Shown here piece by piece: positions 1 to 24,253 of a DNA stretch of 64,000 nt; the stretch's first letter is position 1, and every line of letters starts with the position of its first letter. The stretch comes from Amycolatopsis solani (lineage in GTDB: Bacteria; Actinomycetota; Actinomycetes; Mycobacteriales; Pseudonocardiaceae). The DNA lies in NCBI RefSeq assembly GCF_033441515.1, contig NZ_JAWQJT010000003.1, positions 248,001 to 312,000 of the forward strand, read 5' to 3'. Under the pieces are notes generated by a model, which saw only the letters and a program-made list of their open reading frames with translations, searched no databases and had not been told where the DNA came from. The position numbers and the translations under genes are program-made.

Positions 1-13339
<13,339 letters not shown>

Positions 13340-13362
13340 CAGCGCTCGCCCATCCTGCGTGC

Positions 13363-16300
13363 TCACGAGATCCCGAACTCCTTGCCGAGCAGGTCGAACA
13401 TTTCGTCGTCCGAAGCCGCGAAGACTTCTTCGCCGTCCGCGCGCTCCGGCCGCAGCCCGTCGAGCAGGCGGTGCAGCCGCCGGGACACGGCGTCCCGGCG
13501 GGTTTCGTCGAGGTCGCCGTCCGCCATCGCCCGTTCCAGGGCGGCCAGCTCGGCGTCCAGCGGGGCCCCGAGCTGGTGCCGCCCGGCCGGCACCAGCTCG
13601 GCACGCAGGTACTGCGCGAGCGCGAGCGGCGTCGGGTGGTCGAAGACCAGGCCCTGCGGCAGGTTCAGCCCGGTGCGGCGGGCCAGCAGGTTGCGGAACT
13701 CGACGGCGCTGAGGGAGTCGAAGCCGAGCAGGCCGAACTTCGCCTCGGGCTCGATCGCGTCCGCCGAGGCGTGCCCGAGGATCATCGCGGCCGCCGTCCG
13801 CACCGCCTTCGACAGCGTGCTGACGCGCTCGGGTTCCGGCATCCCGGCCAGCTGCTCGGCCAGGGATTCCTCGGCGGTCTCCGGTGCTCTTCGGGCCGCT
13901 TCGATGGCCGCGCGGGCGCTGGGGACGCCGTCGAGGAGGTGGGTGGTCCGCATGAGCGCCATGCCGGGCGCGTACCGGGACCAGTCGATGTCGGCGACGG
14001 TGACGGAGGTGTCCCCGCGGCGGAGTGCTTCCCCGAGGGCCAGCAGTGCCCGGCGCGGCGCGAGGGCGGCGGCCCCGCTGCGGCGCATGCGTTCCTGGAT
14101 GGCCGGATCGGCCGCCATGCCGACCTCGCCCCAGGCACCCCAGGCGACCGACAGGGCGGGCAGCCCGGCGGCGGCCCGCTGTTCGGCGAGCGCGTCGAGC
14201 ACGGCGTTCGCGGCGGCGTAGCTGCCCTGCCCTGGCCCGCCGACGGTGCCGGCGATGGAGGCGAAGAGCACGAAGAGGCTGAGGCCGGTGGTCAGTTCGT
14301 GCAGGTTCACGGCGGCGGCGGTTTTGGGCCGCAGCACCGTTTCGAACCGGCTCGGATCGACGGCCTCGACCACGCAGTCGTCGAGCACACCGGCCGCGTG
14401 CACGACTCCTCGGAGGGGGAATTCCTTCGGCAGGCTCTCGATGAGCTGCCGGAGGGCGTCGCGGTCGGAGACATCGCAGGCGGCGACGGTGACCCGGGCG
14501 CCCGCGGCGGTGAGTTCGTCGGCGAGCTCGCGCGCGCCGGGGGCGTCGAGGCCGCGGCGGCTGGTGAGCACGATGTGCCCGGCGCCGGACTCGGCGAGCC
14601 AGTGCGCGAGTTTCCCGCCGAGGGCGCCGGTACCGCCGGTGACGAGCACCGTGCCGTCGGCGGGCACCTCGCCTCCGAGCCCGGTAGGCGGACCGGCAGG
14701 ATCGGGCACCAACCGTCGCACCAGGGCACCTTCGGCGCGCAGGGCGATCTGGTCCTCCTCCCCCGCCGCCGCGAGGGTGCCCGGCAGGCGGGTCAGGGCG
14801 CGGGGTTCGAAGTCCGGGGGTACGTCGATCAGCCCGCCCCACCGGCCCGGGTACTCCATCGCGGCCACCCGGCCCAGGCCCCACACCGCGGCCTGCGCGA
14901 GGCGGCCCGGCGCGTCGCCCGGGCCGACCCGCACGCCGCCGGTGGTCAGGCACCACAGGGGTGCGTCGACCCCGGCGTCGCCGAGGGCCTGCACCAGGGC
15001 CGCCGTGGTCGCGAGGCCGCCGGGTACCGAAGGCGTTTCCGGGGCCGTCGTCTCGTCCAGGGCCAGCAGCGACAGCACCCCCGCCGGGCTCGGGAACGTC
15101 TCGAGCAGCGTCGTGATCCGCTCCGCCAGCGCCGGGCGGTCCGGCCCGTCCACGACGAGCCGGACGGTGTCCGCGCCCAGGACGTCGACCAGTACCTCGA
15201 TCCGCTCGTCGCCGTCGAGCGAGGCGGGCACCGCGATCAGCCAGTCCTCGCGGCGCGGGGCGGCCGTGCCCGTGAAGGGCTGCCAGTCGACGCGGTAGCG
15301 CCAGCCGTCCGTGGTGGACCGATCGACGTACCCCTTGCGGTGCGCGGAAAGCGTGGGCAGGACCCGGGCCAGCTCGTCGGCGTCGGCACCGAGTTCCGCG
15401 GCGAGCGCCGGGAGGTCGGTGCCTTCGAGCGCCTCCCAGAAACCGTCGGCGGGTTCGGCCGCGGGAGCCGCGGGTTCCGGCCAGAACCGCTCGCCGTCGA
15501 ACGGGTACGTCGGCAGCCGGACGCCGCGCGCGTCGGCCCCGGCGAAGAAGCGGGTCCAGTCGATCGCGAGGCCGTCGACGTGCAGCCGGCCCAGCGCGGT
15601 GACGATCGTGGTCTCCTCGTCGCGGCCCGCCCGCAGCAACGGCACGAAGGTGGCATCGACCGTCTCGGCGGCCATCCCGCACAGCACGGCGTCCGGGCCG
15701 ACCTCGACGAACCGGGTGACCCCGCGCCCGGCCAGGTCCGCGACGACATCGCCGAAGCGGACGGTCCGCCGCACGTGGTCCACCCAGTACTCGGCCGTCG
15801 CGAACAGCTCGTGTTCCGGCTGCCCGGTCACCGCGGAGATCAGCGACCGGCGCGGCGGCCGCAGGTCGAGCCCCGCGACGACCTTGGCGAAGTCCTCCAG
15901 CATCGGCTCCATCAGCGGCGAGTGGAAAGCGTGGCTGACGGCCAGCCGCTTGGCCTTCTCGAACCGCTCCGCGACCGCCAGGGTCGCCGCTTCGGAGCCG
16001 GCGATCACCACCGACGACGGCCCGTTGACGGCGGCGAGCGCGACGTCCGGGCCGAGCAGCGGCTCGACGTCGGCCGCACTCGCGCGCAGGGCGTACATCG
16101 CCCCGCCCTCGGGCAGTTCCTGCATGAGCCGGGCCCGGGCGGCGACGAGCGTGCACGCGTCGGCCAGCGACAGCACCCCGGCCGCGTGCGCGGCGGCGAT
16201 CTCGCCGATCGAGTGCCCGGCGAGGTGGTCGGCCCGGACTCCCCACTCTTCCAGCAGCCGCAGCAGCGCGACCTCGACGGCGAAGATCGCCGGTTGCGCC

Positions 16301-19300
16301 CAGCCGGTCGTGTCCAGGCGGGCGGCGTCGCCGAAGACGACGTCCTTCAGCTCGTCGCCGAACTCGGCGCAAACCTCGTCGAAGGCGTCGCGGAACACCG
16401 GGTAGCGGTCGTGCAGCCCGCGGCCCATGCCGAGCCGCTGGGAACCCTGGCCGGTGCACAGCAGTGCCGTGCCACCGTCGCTCGCGGTGCCTTCGACGAG
16501 GTTCCCGGCCAGCGCCGAGCGCATCGCTTCGAGGTCGGCGCCGACGACGACCGCGCGGTGCTCCAGCGCGGCCCGGCGGGTGGCGAGGGCGAGCCCGGTG
16601 GCGGCGAGCGGTGAGCCGGCGCCGGCCAGGCGGGCGGCTTGGGCCCGCAGCGCGGTCCGGCTGCGGGCCGAAAGCACCCACGGCACCACAGCGGCCGGCG
16701 GTTCCGGCGCCGGAGCCGGCGCTTCGGGAGCCTGTTCGAGCACGACGTGCGCGTTGGTCCCGCTGACGCCGAACGCGGACACCCCGGCCCGGCGCGGGCG
16801 AGCCACCTCGGGCCACGGCGTCGGCTCGGTGACCAGGTCGATCGAGCCGGCCGTCCAGTCCACATGGGACGACGGCGCGTCGACGTGCAGGGTCGGCGGC
16901 ACCAGCCCGTGCCGCATCGCCTGGACGACCTTGATCACCCCGCCGACACCGGCGGCGGCCTGGGTGTGGCCGATGTTCGACTTGAACGAACCCAGCAGCA
17001 ACGGCGTTTCACGGTCCTGCCCGTAGGTCGCGAGCAGCGCCTGCGCTTCGATCGGGTCGCCCAGGGTCGTCCCGGTGCCGTGCGCTTCGACGACGTCGAC
17101 GTCCGAAGTGGATAGACCAGCGTCGGCGAGCGCGGCCCGGATGACCCGGCGCTGCGACGGGCCGTTGGGCGCGGTGATGCCGTTGGACGCGCCGTCGGAG
17201 TTGACCGCGGAACCCCGCACCACGGCGAGGACTTCGTGGCCGCGGCGGCGGGCGTCGGAAAGCCGTTCCACGACGAGCATCCCGACGCCCTCGGCCCAGC
17301 CGGTGCCGTCGGCGGCTTCGGCGAACGCCTTGCAGCGCCCGTCCGGCGCGAGGCCGCCCTGCTGGCTGGTGCCGAGGAAGTAGTTGGCGCTGGACATCAC
17401 GAGCACGCCGCCGACGAGCGCGAGCTCGCACTCCCCCGCCCGCAGCGCCTGCGCCGCCAGGTGGAGCGCGACCAGCGACGAAGAACACGCGGTGTCGACG
17501 GTCATCGACGGGCCTTCGAGACCGAGCACGTAGGACACCCGGCCGGACACCGCGCTGGCGGCGTTGCCGAGCCCGGCGTGCGCCCCGACGTCGGCGTCAC
17601 TGCCCGCGAGCACGCTCGCGTAGTCCTGGCCGTTGGTGCCGACGAACACGCCGGTCGGGGTGGCGCGCAGGCCGAGCGGATCGATCCCGGCGTCCTCCAG
17701 CGCCTCCCACGACGTTTCCAGGACCTGCCGCTGCTGCGGGTCCATCGCGAGGGCTTCGCGCGGGGAGATGCCGAAGAAAGCGGCGTCGAAGCGGTCGATG
17801 CCGTCGAGGAAGCCGCCGTAGGTGGTGGCCGACGCGCCCGCGGCGAGCGTCGCGAGGTCCCAGCCGCGGTCGCGGGGGAACGGGCCGACGGCGTCGTGGC
17901 CGTTCGCGACCATCGTCCAGAGGTCTTCGGGCGAGCGGACGCCACCCGGGTACCGGCAGCTCATGCCGACGATGACGACGGGGTCGTCCGTGCGCGCCCG
18001 GGTCCGGCGGACCGGGCCGGTGCGCTCGCCGCCGCCGAAGAGCCCGGCCAGCAGCAGGCGGGCGACGGCGGACGGCGTCGGGTGGTCGAACACGAGCGTG
18101 GCGGGCAGTTCGAGGGCGGTGGCAGCGGTGAGCCGGTTGCGCAGCTCGACCGCCATCATCGAGTCGAAGCCGAGGTCGGTGAACGGGTCGCCGGTGCCGA
18201 CCGCGCCGGTGTCGCCGTGGCCGAGCACGGCCGCGACGGTGGTCCGGACGAGATCTTCGGCCGCGCGGACGCGGTCGGCCTCGCCGAGCGCGGCCCAGTC
18301 GCCGGCCACCGGGCTCGCCGGGACGCGCACCGGCGTCGCCGGCGTCGCCTCGATTTCGGTGACGGCGCCGCCGAACTCGATCTCGGCGGCGAGGAACACC
18401 GGGCGGTCCGCGGAGTCGAGCAGCGCGAGGCTGACCGTGGTGTCCCCGAGCGGGGCGACGCGCAGCCGCAGCTGGGTCAGTCCCCGCGCGTGCAGCGAAA
18501 CCCCGCGCCAGGCCACCGGTTCCGCACCGCAGGCTCGGACGGCTTCGGCAAGCAGGAGGGGGTGAATGTCGAACGCGCCCGGGTCACCGTCGAGGGTCAC
18601 GTCGCTGAGGTACGCGCCTTCGACCAGCACGGCAGATTCCGCCCCAGCCGCCGCAGCCAGCACGCCAGTGGCGTGGTGCGTCCAGCCCGAGCCTTCCGTC
18701 GCACTTTCACGTGAAAGTGCGGCGCCCTGGTGCGCACTTTCACGTGAAAGTGCGGAGTGCACGTCGACTGGGCGGCGGCCGTCGGGGCCGGGCGGGCCGA
18801 CGCGCACCTGCAGCACGACGACGTCCTTCGGGGCCAGGGCGAGCGGCGTCGTGAGGGTGAACTCGGCGATCTCCGGGCAGCCGAGGTTGCGGGCCGCGCG
18901 CAGGGCGAGTTCGAGGAATCCCGTGCCGGGGAACGAGGTCCGGCCGGCCAGCCACGGCTGGGTGGCCGGGGAAACGGTGCCGGTGAGCACGGTTTCGGTG
19001 GTCGCGGCGACGTCGAGGGCCGCGCCGAGCAGCGGGTGCCGCACCGGGGTGAGGCCGAGCCCGGCCGCGTCGCCGGTGCGCGGGGTGAGCGTCGGCCAGT
19101 AGCGCTCGCGCTGGAAGGCGTAGGTGGGCAGGTCGACCGGCCGGGCTCCGGCGTGCACGGCCGCCCAGTCGGCGGTGCCGCCCGCGACGTGCAGCGCGGC
19201 CAGCCCGGCGATCAGCGCGGTGTCCTCGGCCTGGTCCTTGCGGGCGAGGGGAATCCCGCCGGTGACGAGTCCGGAAAGGACGGCCGACGGGCCCAGTTCG

Positions 19301-21684
19301 GCGAACCGCGTCACGCCGGACCCGGTGAGCCGGGTGACCGCGTCGCCGAACCGGACGGTCTCGCGGACCTGCCGGACCCAGTACTCCGGGTCGGTGACGT
19401 CCCCGCCCGCGACCAGCGGGATTTCCGGCTGGGCGAAGGACAGCTCCGTGACCACCGCCCGGAAATCGGCCAGCATCGGGTCCATCAGGCGGGAGTGGAA
19501 CGCGTGGGACACCTTGAGCCGCCGGGCCCCCGGGAACCGCGCCGCGACGGCGGTGACGGCGTCCTCGGGTCCGGAAAGGACCACCGACTCCGGGCCGTTC
19601 ACGGCGGCGATGTCGACGTCTTCGCCGCGGACGTCCACTTCGGACGCGCGCACCGAGATCATCGCGCCACCCTCGGGCAGCGCGCCCATGAGCTTCGCGC
19701 GAGCGGAGACGAGCGTGCAGGCGTCGTCGAGCGACAGCACCCCGGCGACGTGCGCGGCCGCGATCTCCCCGACCGAGTGCCCGGCCAGGAACGCCGGGCG
19801 CACCCCCCACGACTCCAGGAGCCGGAACAGCGCGACCTGGTAGGCGAACAGCGCGGGCTGCGCGTGCTCCGTCCGATCGAGACGGTCGTCGGTGACCACG
19901 CCGAGGCGGTCCGAGAGCTCGGCGAACGTCTCGGCGAAGACCGGGTACACCTCGGCGAGCCGGGTGCCCATCCCGGTCCGCTGCGCGCCTTGGCCGGAGA
20001 AGAGGAACGCCGTCTCGCCGCGGGACGCGGTCCCGGTGGTCACGTTCGCGGCGGCCCCCTGCTCGTGCCAGGAGCGCAGGCCGGCGCGCAGGGCCGCGGT
20101 GTCCGGCCCGGTGACGGCGAGGCGGTGCTCGAAAGCCGTGCGGGTGACCGCGGTCGACAAGGCGACGTCGGCCGCGTCGGCGGCATCGGTGGTGGCGTCG
20201 AGCAGGGCTTCGGCCTGGGCACGCAGCGCGGGTTCCGAGCGGGCCGAGACGAACCACGGCACCGGCCCGGCGGGCCGCGGGCCGCGATCGGCCGGCTCGG
20301 GCGCCGGAGCCTGTTCGATGATCGTGTGCGCGTTGGTGCCGCTGACCCCGAAGGACGACACGGCGGCGCGGCGCGGGCGGCCGGTCTCCGGCCACGGCTC
20401 CGGCTCGGTGACCGGGCGGACCGAGCCGGCACTCCAGTCCACTTCGGACGAAAGCCGGTCGGCGTGCAGCGTGCGCGGCACCTCGCCGTGGCGGATGGCC
20501 AGGACGGCCTTGATGATCCCGGCGACCCCGGCGGCGGCCTGGGTGTGCCCGAAGTTCGACTTGACCGAGCCGATCAGCAGGTCGTGCTCGCGGTCGCGGC
20601 CGTAGGTGGCCAGCAGGGCCTGCGCTTCGATCGGGTCACCGAGCCGGGTGCCGGTGCCGTGCGCTTCGACGACGTCGACGTCCGAAGTGGACAGCCCGGA
20701 CGCGGCGAGCGCGGCCTGGATCACGCGCTGCTGCGACGGTCCATTGGGGACGGTCAGGCCGCTGCTGGCGCCGTCGGAGTTCACGGCGGTGCCGCGCAGC
20801 ACGGCGAGGACGGGGTGGCCGTGGCGCCGCGCGTCGGAAAGCCTTTCCAGGACGAGGATCCCGGCGCCTTCGGCCCAGCCAACGCCGTCCGCGCCGTCGG
20901 CGAACGCCTTGCAGCGCCCGTCCGGCGCGAGGCCGCCCTGCTTGCTGAACTCGGCGAACGCCTCGGGGGTCGCCATGACCGTGACGCCGCCGGCGAGCGC
21001 GAGGGAGCACTCGCCCGAGCGCAGCGCCTGCGTCGCCCAGTGCGCGGCGACCAAAGAGGACGAACACGCGGTGTCGACGGTGGCCGAGGGCCCTTCGAAG
21101 CCGAAGGAGTAGGCGAGGCGGCCGGAGAGCACGGCCGCGGTGGTGCCGGTGCCGGCGTGGCCTTCGACGGTCTCGCCGGACGCCGCCAGGAGCTTGCCGT
21201 AGCTCTGGCCGTTGGTGCCGACGAACACGCCGGTGCGGCTGCCGCGCAGGCTCGCGGGCACGATCCGGGCGCGTTCGAGGGCCTCCCAGGTGACTTCGAG
21301 CAGGAGCCGCTGCTGCGGGTCCATGGCGAGCGCCTCGCGCGGCGAAACGCGGAAGAACCCGGCGTCGAACCGGTCCGCCGCCTCGACGAAGCCACCGCGC
21401 CACGCGTCGACGTCGCCCAGGCTGATCGTGCTGCGGTCCACCCCGGCCAGCAGCGCGGACCACCCGCGGTCGGCCGGCAGCGGCCCGATCGCGTCGGTGC
21501 CGGCGTCGACCAGGTCCCACAGCTGTTCCGGCGTCGTGACCCCACCGGGGAACCGGCACCCGATCCCGACGACCGCGACCGGCTCCACGGCGGCGGCTTC
21601 CATCTCCCGCACGCGCTGACGCGACCGGTGCAGGTCGGCGGTGACGCGCTTGAGGTAGTCACGCAGCTGGCTCTCGCTGGCCAT
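13363..21684 (-). CDS. Modular type I polyketide synthase PKS-2, 2 modules (2773 aa)
   Basis: The order is docking helix ([17 protein letters not shown], about residues 6-22), then module 1 KS (about 34-460), AT (about 560-870), dead DH (about 880-1080) and ACP (about 1150-1215), then module 2 KS (about 1235-1660), AT (about 1740-2040), KR (about 2120-2560) and ACP (about 2620-2690), and a C-terminal docking segment ending [15 protein letters not shown]. Both ATs are malonyl-type. The start is the ATG at 21684, not the in-frame ATG 28 codons upstream at 21768: GAGAGG lies 5 nt before 21684 and the docking helix begins there. It is divergent from the glycosyltransferase gene, so it must have its own promoter, and it probably heads the PKS-2/PKS-1 transcript. 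Module 1 is expected to leave a ketone, module 2 a hydroxyl. Confidence 0.96.
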   Translation of the reverse strand: MASESQLRDYLKRVTADLHRSRQRVREMEAAAVEPVAVVGIGCRFPGGVTTPEQLWDLVDAGTDAIGPLPADRGWSALLAGVDRSTISLGDVDAWRGGFVEAADRFDAGFFRVSPREALAMDPQQRLLLEVTWEALERARIVPASLRGSRTGVFVGTNGQSYGKLLAASGETVEGHAGTGTTAAVLSGRLAYSFGFEGPSATVDTACSSSLVAAHWATQALRSGECSLALAGGVTVMATPEAFAEFSKQGGLAPDGRCKAFADGADGVGWAEGAGILVLERLSDARRHGHPVLAVLRGTAVNSDGASSGLTVPNGPSQQRVIQAALAASGLSTSDVDVVEAHGTGTRLGDPIEAQALLATYGRDREHDLLIGSVKSNFGHTQAAAGVAGIIKAVLAIRHGEVPRTLHADRLSSEVDWSAGSVRPVTEPEPWPETGRPRRAAVSSFGVSGTNAHTIIEQAPAPEPADRGPRPAGPVPWFVSARSEPALRAQAEALLDATTDAADAADVALSTAVTRTAFEHRLAVTGPDTAALRAGLRSWHEQGAAANVTTGTASRGETAFLFSGQGAQRTGMGTRLAEVYPVFAETFAELSDRLGVVTDDRLDRTEHAQPALFAYQVALFRLLESWGVRPAFLAGHSVGEIAAAHVAGVLSLDDACTLVSARAKLMGALPEGGAMISVRASEVDVRGEDVDIAAVNGPESVVLSGPEDAVTAVAARFPGARRLKVSHAFHSRLMDPMLADFRAVVTELSFAQPEIPLVAGGDVTDPEYWVRQVRETVRFGDAVTRLTGSGVTRFAELGPSAVLSGLVTGGIPLARKDQAEDTALIAGLAALHVAGGTADWAAVHAGARPVDLPTYAFQRERYWPTLTPRTGDAAGLGLTPVRHPLLGAALDVAATTETVLTGTVSPATQPWLAGRTSFPGTGFLELALRAARNLGCPEIAEFTLTTPLALAPKDVVVLQVRVGPPGPDGRRPVDVHSALSRESAHQGAALSRESATEGSGWTHHATGVLAAAAGAESAVLVEGAYLSDVTLDGDPGAFDIHPLLLAEAVRACGAEPVAWRGVSLHARGLTQLRLRVAPLGDTTVSLALLDSADRPVFLAAEIEFGGAVTEIEATPATPVRVPASPVAGDWAALGEADRVRAAEDLVRTTVAAVLGHGDTGAVGTGDPFTDLGFDSMMAVELRNRLTAATALELPATLVFDHPTPSAVARLLLAGLFGGGERTGPVRRTRARTDDPVVIVGMSCRYPGGVRSPEDLWTMVANGHDAVGPFPRDRGWDLATLAAGASATTYGGFLDGIDRFDAAFFGISPREALAMDPQQRQVLETSWEALEDAGIDPLGLRATPTGVFVGTNGQDYASVLAGSDADVGAHAGLGNAASAVSGRVSYVLGLEGPSMTVDTACSSSLVALHLAAQALRAGECELALVGGVLVMSSANYFLGTSQQGGLAPDGRCKAFAEAADGTGWAEGVGMLVVERLSDARRRGHEVLAVVRGSAVNSDGASNGITAPNGPSQRRVIRAALADAGLSTSDVDVVEAHGTGTTLGDPIEAQALLATYGQDRETPLLLGSFKSNIGHTQAAAGVGGVIKVVQAMRHGLVPPTLHVDAPSSHVDWTAGSIDLVTEPTPWPEVARPRRAGVSAFGVSGTNAHVVLEQAPEAPAPAPEPPAAVVPWVLSARSRTALRAQAARLAGAGSPLAATGLALATRRAALEHRAVVVGADLEAMRSALAGNLVEGTASDGGTALLCTGQGSQRLGMGRGLHDRYPVFRDAFDEVCAEFGDELKDVVFGDAARLDTTGWAQPAIFAVEVALLRLLEEWGVRADHLAGHSIGEIAAAHAAGVLSLADACTLVAARARLMQELPEGGAMYALRASAADVEPLLGPDVALAAVNGPSSVVIAGSEAATLAVAERFEKAKRLAVSHAFHSPLMEPMLEDFAKVVAGLDLRPPRRSLISAVTGQPEHELFATAEYWVDHVRRTVRFGDVVADLAGRGVTRFVEVGPDAVLCGMAAETVDATFVPLLRAGRDEETTIVTALGRLHVDGLAIDWTRFFAGADARGVRLPTYPFDGERFWPEPAAPAAEPADGFWEALEGTDLPALAAELGADADELARVLPTLSAHRKGYVDRSTTDGWRYRVDWQPFTGTAAPRREDWLIAVPASLDGDERIEVLVDVLGADTVRLVVDGPDRPALAERITTLLETFPSPAGVLSLLALDETTAPETPSVPGGLATTAALVQALGDAGVDAPLWCLTTGGVRVGPGDAPGRLAQAAVWGLGRVAAMEYPGRWGGLIDVPPDFEPRALTRLPGTLAAAGEEDQIALRAEGALVRRLVPDPAGPPTGLGGEVPADGTVLVTGGTGALGGKLAHWLAESGAGHIVLTSRRGLDAPGARELADELTAAGARVTVAACDVSDRDALRQLIESLPKEFPLRGVVHAAGVLDDCVVEAVDPSRFETVLRPKTAAAVNLHELTTGLSLFVLFASIAGTVGGPGQGSYAAANAVLDALAEQRAAAGLPALSVAWGAWGEVGMAADPAIQERMRRSGAAALAPRRALLALGEALRRGDTSVTVADIDWSRYAPGMALMRTTHLLDGVPSARAAIEAARRAPETAEESLAEQLAGMPEPERVSTLSKAVRTAAAMILGHASADAIEPEAKFGLLGFDSLSAVEFRNLLARRTGLNLPQGLVFDHPTPLALAQYLRAELVPAGRHQLGAPLDAELAALERAMADGDLDETRRDAVSRRLHRLLDGLRPERADGEEVFAASDDEMFDLLGKEFGIS
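13600..17980 (-). other. PKS-2 module 2: KS-AT(malonyl)-KR-ACP
   Basis: The KS has VDTACSSS and AHGTGT. The AT has [11 protein letters not shown] and [11 protein letters not shown] (malonyl). There is no DH: after the AT comes a short helical dimerization-type element ([17 protein letters not shown]) and then the KR. The KR has [23 protein letters not shown] and SYAAAN, B-type and probably active. The ACP has LGFDSLSAV. The predicted output is a hydroxyl. Confidence 0.9.
18700..18721. repeat. LSRES palindrome copy 4 (perfect, 22 bp)
   Basis: A perfect palindrome CGCACTTTCAC/GTGAAAGTGCG, read in frame as ALSRESA inside the inactive DH of PKS-2 module 1. In other modules this loop reads roughly [10 protein letters not shown]. 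Confidence 0.9.
18733..18754. repeat. LSRES palindrome copy 5 (perfect, 22 bp)
   Basis: The same 22-bp sequence as copy 4. Its centre is 33 bp away, the same period as between copies 1 and 2. It is read as ALSRESA. Confidence 0.9.
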
Positions 21685-21689
21685 CCTCG

Positions 21690-21695
21690 CCTCTC
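21690..21695 (-). promoter_or_regulatory. Ribosome binding site of PKS-2 (decides the start)
   Basis: GAGAGG on the minus strand, 5 nt before the ATG at 21684. It supports that start over the in-frame ATG at 21768. Confidence 0.65.
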
Positions 21696-21870
21696 GGTGT
21701 CGTCCGGCCGGGACTCGCGCCACCGCGGGTCCGGGTTCCGTGGAGTCAACCGCGTCCGGCGCCCGCAAACCCTTAGTCTTCGCACCGGCGGCGGCCCGGA
21801 CCCGTCGCGGAATGTAGGTGATTCACGGAAACGGCGTTGTTACGGTCGCGGCGGCCGTGTGCTCCCGCCG

Positions 21871-21878
21871 AGGAAAGG
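21871..21878 (+). promoter_or_regulatory. Ribosome binding site of the glycosyltransferase (decides the start)
   Basis: AGGAAAGG, 9 nt before the ATG at 21888. It supports that start over the in-frame ATG at 21837, whose extra N-terminal residues do not look like GT sequence. Confidence 0.75.
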
Positions 21879-21887
21879 TGCTTCTCC

Positions 21888-23285
21888 ATGAGCCGAGAAC
21901 GGCGTCCGATCCTGTTCGTCAGCTCACCCGACAGCGGGCTGGTCAACTCCCTGCTCGTGCTGGCGGCGGAACTCTCCCGGCGAGGGGTTCCCGACCTGTA
22001 CTTCGCCACCTTCGACAACCGCCGCGAAGAGGTCGAGGCCATCGGGGCCGACGGCAGCGGCAGCCGCGTCGAGTTCCGGTCGCTCGGTGCGCCCGTCCCC
22101 GAACTCTCCTCCGGGGAGTGGGACGACGAGACCTACCACGCGGTCACCCAGAAGTCCCGCTGGAAGGCGCACAAAGCGCTGATGCGGCACACCTTCGACA
22201 CCCGCTTCCGCGACCAGGCCTACCGCGCGCTCACCGAGATCGTGCGCGAGGTCGAGCCGGCCGCCATGATGATCGACTCGCTGCTGCACGCCGGGTTCGA
22301 ACTCGCCGTCACGCAGCGGATCCCGCACGTGGTGAGCGTGCCGTTCTCGGTGAGCAACCACCTGACGAAGCTGCCGCCGGGCTTCCCCGTCCCGCACTCC
22401 GGGCTGCCGCTGGAGATGACGGCCGGGCAGCGCCTGGCGAACGCGTGGTTCGGGTTCCGCCGCAAGGCGCTGTACTTCACCGATTCCCTGCTGCGCAAGC
22501 GGGTCGTCGAGTACGTGAAGTCCAACAAGGAGCTCGGCGTCTCGCGGCTCGCCGCGAAGTACACGTCCCGGATCGACGAAGCCGCGCTCGTGCTGGTCTA
22601 CTCCCTCGCCGAGCTGGAGTACCCGGTGGACATCCCGGCGCACTTCCGCATGCTCGGCGCGATCGTGCCGCCGCTGCCGGAACTGCCGGACGAGCAGGAC
22701 GTCAAGGGCTGGCTCGACCGGCACGAGTCGGTGGTCTACATCGGGTTCGGCACGGTCGTGCGGATGAGCGAAGCCGAGATCAAGGGCCTGGTCGAGGTCG
22801 CGCGGCGGCTCGAAGGCAAGCACGCCGTGCTCTGGCGGCTGCCGGCCCAGTCGTGGCACCTGCTGCCGCCGTCCGACGAGCTGCCGTCGAACCTGCGGGC
22901 CGAGAAGTGGCTGCCCTCGCAGCTGGACGTCCTCGCCCACCCGCACGTGCGGGCGCACTTCACCCACGGCGGCGGCAACGGCTACATCGAGAGCCTCTAC
23001 TTCGGCAAGCCGCTGCTGCTGCGGCCGCTGTTCGTCGACGGCTACGACCAGGCCGTCCGCGCGCGGGACACCGGCGTCGGCCTGGTCGTCGAGTCCTCGC
23101 ACGGCATCGACGCCGACGACGTCACCGCGAAGCTGACCGAAGTGCTGGAGAACCCGTCGTTCACCTCGCGGGCCCGGGAAATGGCCCGGCTGCAGCACGA
23201 GCCGGGCCGCGGCCGGGACGGTGCCGCCGACGCGCTGCTCGCGCTCGCCGCCGGGACGCCGGCCGCGACCGAGCCGGCCCGGTGA
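21888..23285 (+). CDS. GT1-family glycosyltransferase (465 aa)
   Basis: Predicted nucleotide-sugar-dependent GT-B glycosyltransferase. It opens with RPILFVSSPDSGLVNSLLVL, the typical N-terminal strand/loop of UGT-like enzymes. It carries the C-terminal donor-binding signature FTHGGGNGYIES (about residues 358-369) followed by GKPLLLRPLFVDGYDQ (about 374-389), matching the GT1 HGG...E...P...DQ pattern. It probably attaches a sugar to the polyketide or an intermediate; a self-resistance role is an alternative. The sugar is unknown, since no deoxysugar genes are in the window. The start is the ATG at 21888, with AGGAAAGG 9 nt upstream. The stop overlaps the start of the ABC ATPase (GTGA), so the two are translationally coupled. 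It runs opposite to the PKS genes on either side. Confidence 0.92.
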   Translation: MSRERRPILFVSSPDSGLVNSLLVLAAELSRRGVPDLYFATFDNRREEVEAIGADGSGSRVEFRSLGAPVPELSSGEWDDETYHAVTQKSRWKAHKALMRHTFDTRFRDQAYRALTEIVREVEPAAMMIDSLLHAGFELAVTQRIPHVVSVPFSVSNHLTKLPPGFPVPHSGLPLEMTAGQRLANAWFGFRRKALYFTDSLLRKRVVEYVKSNKELGVSRLAAKYTSRIDEAALVLVYSLAELEYPVDIPAHFRMLGAIVPPLPELPDEQDVKGWLDRHESVVYIGFGTVVRMSEAEIKGLVEVARRLEGKHAVLWRLPAQSWHLLPPSDELPSNLRAEKWLPSQLDVLAHPHVRAHFTHGGGNGYIESLYFGKPLLLRPLFVDGYDQAVRARDTGVGLVVESSHGIDADDVTAKLTEVLENPSFTSRAREMARLQHEPGRGRDGAADALLALAAGTPAATEPAR

Positions 23286-24253
23286 TCGAGGCCGCGGGCC
23301 TGGCCCGCACCTTCACCGCCGACGGCCGGGAGGTCGCCGCGGTCCGCGGCGTCGACCTGCGGGTCGAGGCCGGCGAGATCGTCGCGTTCCTCGGCCCGAA
23401 CGGGGCGGGCAAGACCACGACCATGCGGATGCTCACGACGTTGCTGCGCCCGACCGCCGGCCACGCCCGGATCGCCGGCGCCGACCTGCTCACCGAGCAG
23501 AAACGCGTGCGGCGGCACATCGGCTACGTCGCCCAGGGCGGCGGCACGGTCGACGAGCGCAAGGTCCGCGAAGAGCTCATGCTGCAGGCCCGCCTCTACG
23601 GGCTCAACAAGACCGACGCCGCCGAGCGCGTCCGCGAGATCTCGGGCCAGCTGGGCCTGACCGGCCTGGAAGACCGGCTGACGTCGGCGATGTCGGGCGG
23701 CCAGCGGCGGCGGCTCGACCTGGCGCTGGGCATGGTGCACCTGCCGGTGGTGCTGTTCCTCGACGAGCCGACCACCGGCCTCGACCCGCAGAGCCGCGCC
23801 CACCTGTGGGGCCACATCCGGCGGCTGCGCGACGAACAGGGCGTGACCGTGTTCCTCTCGACGCACTACCTCGACGAAGCCGACGCGCTGGCCGACCGGA
23901 TCCAGGTGATCGACGACGGCGTGATCGTCGCCGAGGACACCCCGGAGGCGCTGAAGTCCCGGCTGCTCGGCGACGGCGTCGAGGTGACGGTGCCGCCGGA
24001 ACGCGCGGACCACGCCGAACTGCTGGTGGCCGGGCTGCCCGGGATCCGCGGCCTGCGCCGCGACGACGCGACGTTGCGGTTCCAGGTCGCGCAAAGCGAA
24101 GAGGTGCTGTCGCCGCTGGTGCGGGCGCTGGACCAGCAGGACATCACGCTGGTGGCGTTGCGCGTGCAGCGCCCGACGCTCGACGACGTGTTCTTCGCCC
24201 TGACCGGCCGGGGCCTGCGCGAGCCCGTCAAGGAGGTCACCGATGCTGCGTGA
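23282..24253 (+). CDS. ABC transporter ATP-binding protein, DrrA-type (323 aa)
   Basis: The nucleotide-binding subunit of a drug exporter; it hydrolyses ATP on the cytoplasmic face to drive the membrane partner encoded next. Walker A is GPNGAGKT (residues 38-45), Q-loop YVAQGGG (about 82-88), signature MSGGQRRR (about 137-144), Walker B VVLFLDEPTTGLDP (about 155-168) and H-loop STHYLDEA (about 193-200). The C-terminal extension ending in PTLDDVFFALTGR is typical of the DrrA/daunorubicin-resistance subfamily. The start is GTG at 23282, in a 4-bp overlap with the glycosyltransferase stop. The 3' end overlaps the permease by 11 bp. The likely role is efflux of, and self-protection from, the glycosylated polyketide. 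That substrate is inferred only from location. Confidence 0.95.
   Translation: MIEAAGLARTFTADGREVAAVRGVDLRVEAGEIVAFLGPNGAGKTTTMRMLTTLLRPTAGHARIAGADLLTEQKRVRRHIGYVAQGGGTVDERKVREELMLQARLYGLNKTDAAERVREISGQLGLTGLEDRLTSAMSGGQRRRLDLALGMVHLPVVLFLDEPTTGLDPQSRAHLWGHIRRLRDEQGVTVFLSTHYLDEADALADRIQVIDDGVIVAEDTPEALKSRLLGDGVEVTVPPERADHAELLVAGLPGIRGLRRDDATLRFQVAQSEEVLSPLVRALDQQDITLVALRVQRPTLDDVFFALTGRGLREPVKEVTDAA
24231..24236 (+). promoter_or_regulatory. Ribosome binding site of the ABC permease
   Basis: A consensus AGGAGG inside the end of the ATPase gene, 6 nt before the permease ATG at 24243. It is the strongest Shine-Dalgarno noticed in the window and fixes this start despite the 11-bp overlap. Confidence 0.85.

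Larger units (their letters stand above)
17985..21585 (-). other. PKS-2 module 1: KS-AT(malonyl)-DH(inactive)-ACP, no KR
   Basis: The KS has VDTACSSS and AHGTGT. The AT has [11 protein letters not shown] and [11 protein letters not shown] (malonyl). The DH fold is recognisable but dead: the catalytic-His loop is deleted ([14 protein letters not shown] where active copies read [10 protein letters not shown]...FPGTG) and the second-half HPALLDA reads HPLLLAEA, losing the aspartate. No Rossmann GxGxxG segment follows, and the chain passes directly to the ACP (LGFDSMMAV). The predicted output is an unreduced beta-ketone. Two LSRES palindromes lie inside the DH remnant. Confidence 0.88.
21685..21887. 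promoter_or_regulatory. Divergent promoter region between PKS-2 and the glycosyltransferase
   Basis: The only divergent intergenic region in the window (203 bp), so it should hold promoters for both directions. A weak TAnnnT -10 candidate on the plus strand is TACGGT at 21841-21846, and one on the minus strand is TACATT near 21811-21816. Neither has a convincing -35 at normal spacing. No operator repeat was recognised. Confidence 0.4.

Noticed and set aside
21685..21768. An extended PKS-2 N-terminus starting at ATG 21768
   Set aside because: The added 28 residues do not resemble PKS docking sequence, and a good ribosome site sits just before ATG 21684.
21924..23198. A 424-codon minus-strand frame opposite the glycosyltransferase
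   Set aside because: An antisense shadow; the plus strand has the GT1 motif, a ribosome site and coupling to the next gene.
21818..24253. A long plus-strand frame running through both the glycosyltransferase and the ATPase
   Set aside because: Only the part from GTG 23282 has ABC motifs. The upstream part is out of frame with the well-supported glycosyltransferase.
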